Assembly: GCF_000189255.1 (NCBI RefSeq)
Contig: NZ_AEVS01000008.1
Span: 62,001 to 126,000, forward strand
Length of the DNA stretch: 64,000 bases
Direction of reading: 5' to 3'
From: Vibrio brasiliensis LMG 20546
Lineage (GTDB): Bacteria > Pseudomonadota > Gammaproteobacteria > Enterobacterales > Vibrionaceae
Both the position numbers and the translations under genes were made by a program. Position 1 is the first letter of the stretch; each line of letters starts with the position of its first letter. Of this stretch, positions 63,944 through 64,000 are shown in pieces. Below the pieces are notes generated by a model. It was not told the origin of the DNA, ran no database searches, and was given only the letters and a program-made list of their open reading frames with translations.

Positions 63944-64000
63944 GTATTCATCTAGTTTTGGGCGGAGCACGTTCCGGTAAATCTCGTTATGCGGAGGCTC
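63940..64000 (+). CDS. cobU: Adenosylcobinamide kinase/guanylyltransferase, N-terminal part (cut by window edge)
   Basis: The first 20 codons are visible: [20 protein letters not shown], with the P-loop GGARSGKS of CobU. It activates adenosylcobinamide with a nucleotide. The rest lies beyond the window. Confidence 0.9.
   Translation, partial: MSIHLVLGGARSGKSRYAEA

Overview
The window looks like a chromosomal segment of a marine Vibrio (Gammaproteobacteria). The evidence is the gene content: a PrtV-type M6 metalloprotease, a VvhB/VvhA-type haemolysin pair, RelV, a VF530-family protein, DUF3187, DUF3334 and YggL proteins, a hut cluster next to its HutC repressor, and a tandem glycine riboswitch ahead of an AGCS symporter. 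The protease plus the VvhBA-type haemolysin would fit the coralliilyticus/tubiashii/orientalis group, but that placement is inference. No rRNA, tRNA, CRISPR array, prophage or intact transposase was seen.

Layout. 1-5.1 kb is a degraded, rearranged patch: a DinB tail, an acetyltransferase broken by an in-frame stop, a 492-bp direct duplication of a methyltransferase gene, a lipoprotein pseudogene with two frameshifts, and the last 33 codons of a lost YceI paralogue. 5.1-13.7 kb carries a YceI protein, a solute-binding protein, an alkyl sulfatase with a LysR regulator, and prtV preceded by a small secreted protein that resembles the PrtV propeptide. 14.2-27 kb holds an M32 carboxypeptidase, a LysE exporter, a signalling set (58-aa membrane peptide, SSF-type sensor kinase, REC/HD-GYP regulator), the riboswitch-controlled glycine/alanine symporter, small membrane proteins and a GGDEF-EAL protein. 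27-32.4 kb has an M20 peptidase and the tyrosine/homogentisate operon hpd-hmgA-fahA-maiA. 32.5-40.2 kb holds mostly housekeeping or poorly known genes (a membrane J-domain protein with Sel1 repeats, an OmpA-like lipoprotein, DUF2786, a CheX-like DUF3334, a YdiJ-type flavoprotein). 40.2-46.6 kb is the histidine utilisation cluster hutC-I-G-U-H with two HutC-like operators. 46.7-52.7 kb has Spo0M, DUF3187, relV, tpm, purT (with PurR box) and cdd. 53-58.6 kb contains the haemolysin pair, a 0.9-kb AT-rich leader, a ferric-reductase-like protein between two clusters of GGGACAGACACC-type repeats, and lrgAB. 58.7-64 kb has sbcB, a Rossmann protein, a tiny Lys/Gln-rich ORF, a flavin reductase and cobT-cobS-cobU (cut by the window edge).

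How genes work together. Three amino-acid catabolic systems lie in the window: glycine/alanine uptake under an RNA switch, tyrosine to fumarate plus acetoacetate, and histidine to glutamate. Two secreted virulence-type activities (PrtV, VvhA-type cytolysin) each sit beside a small secreted partner. c-di-GMP and ppGpp signalling are represented by the HD-GYP regulator, the GGDEF-EAL protein and RelV. The best candidates for something undescribed are the free-standing propeptide-like protein before prtV, the 58-aa peptide in the SSF-kinase operon, the signal peptide on RelV, the 27-aa Lys/Gln-rich ORF, and the repeat-flanked reductase.
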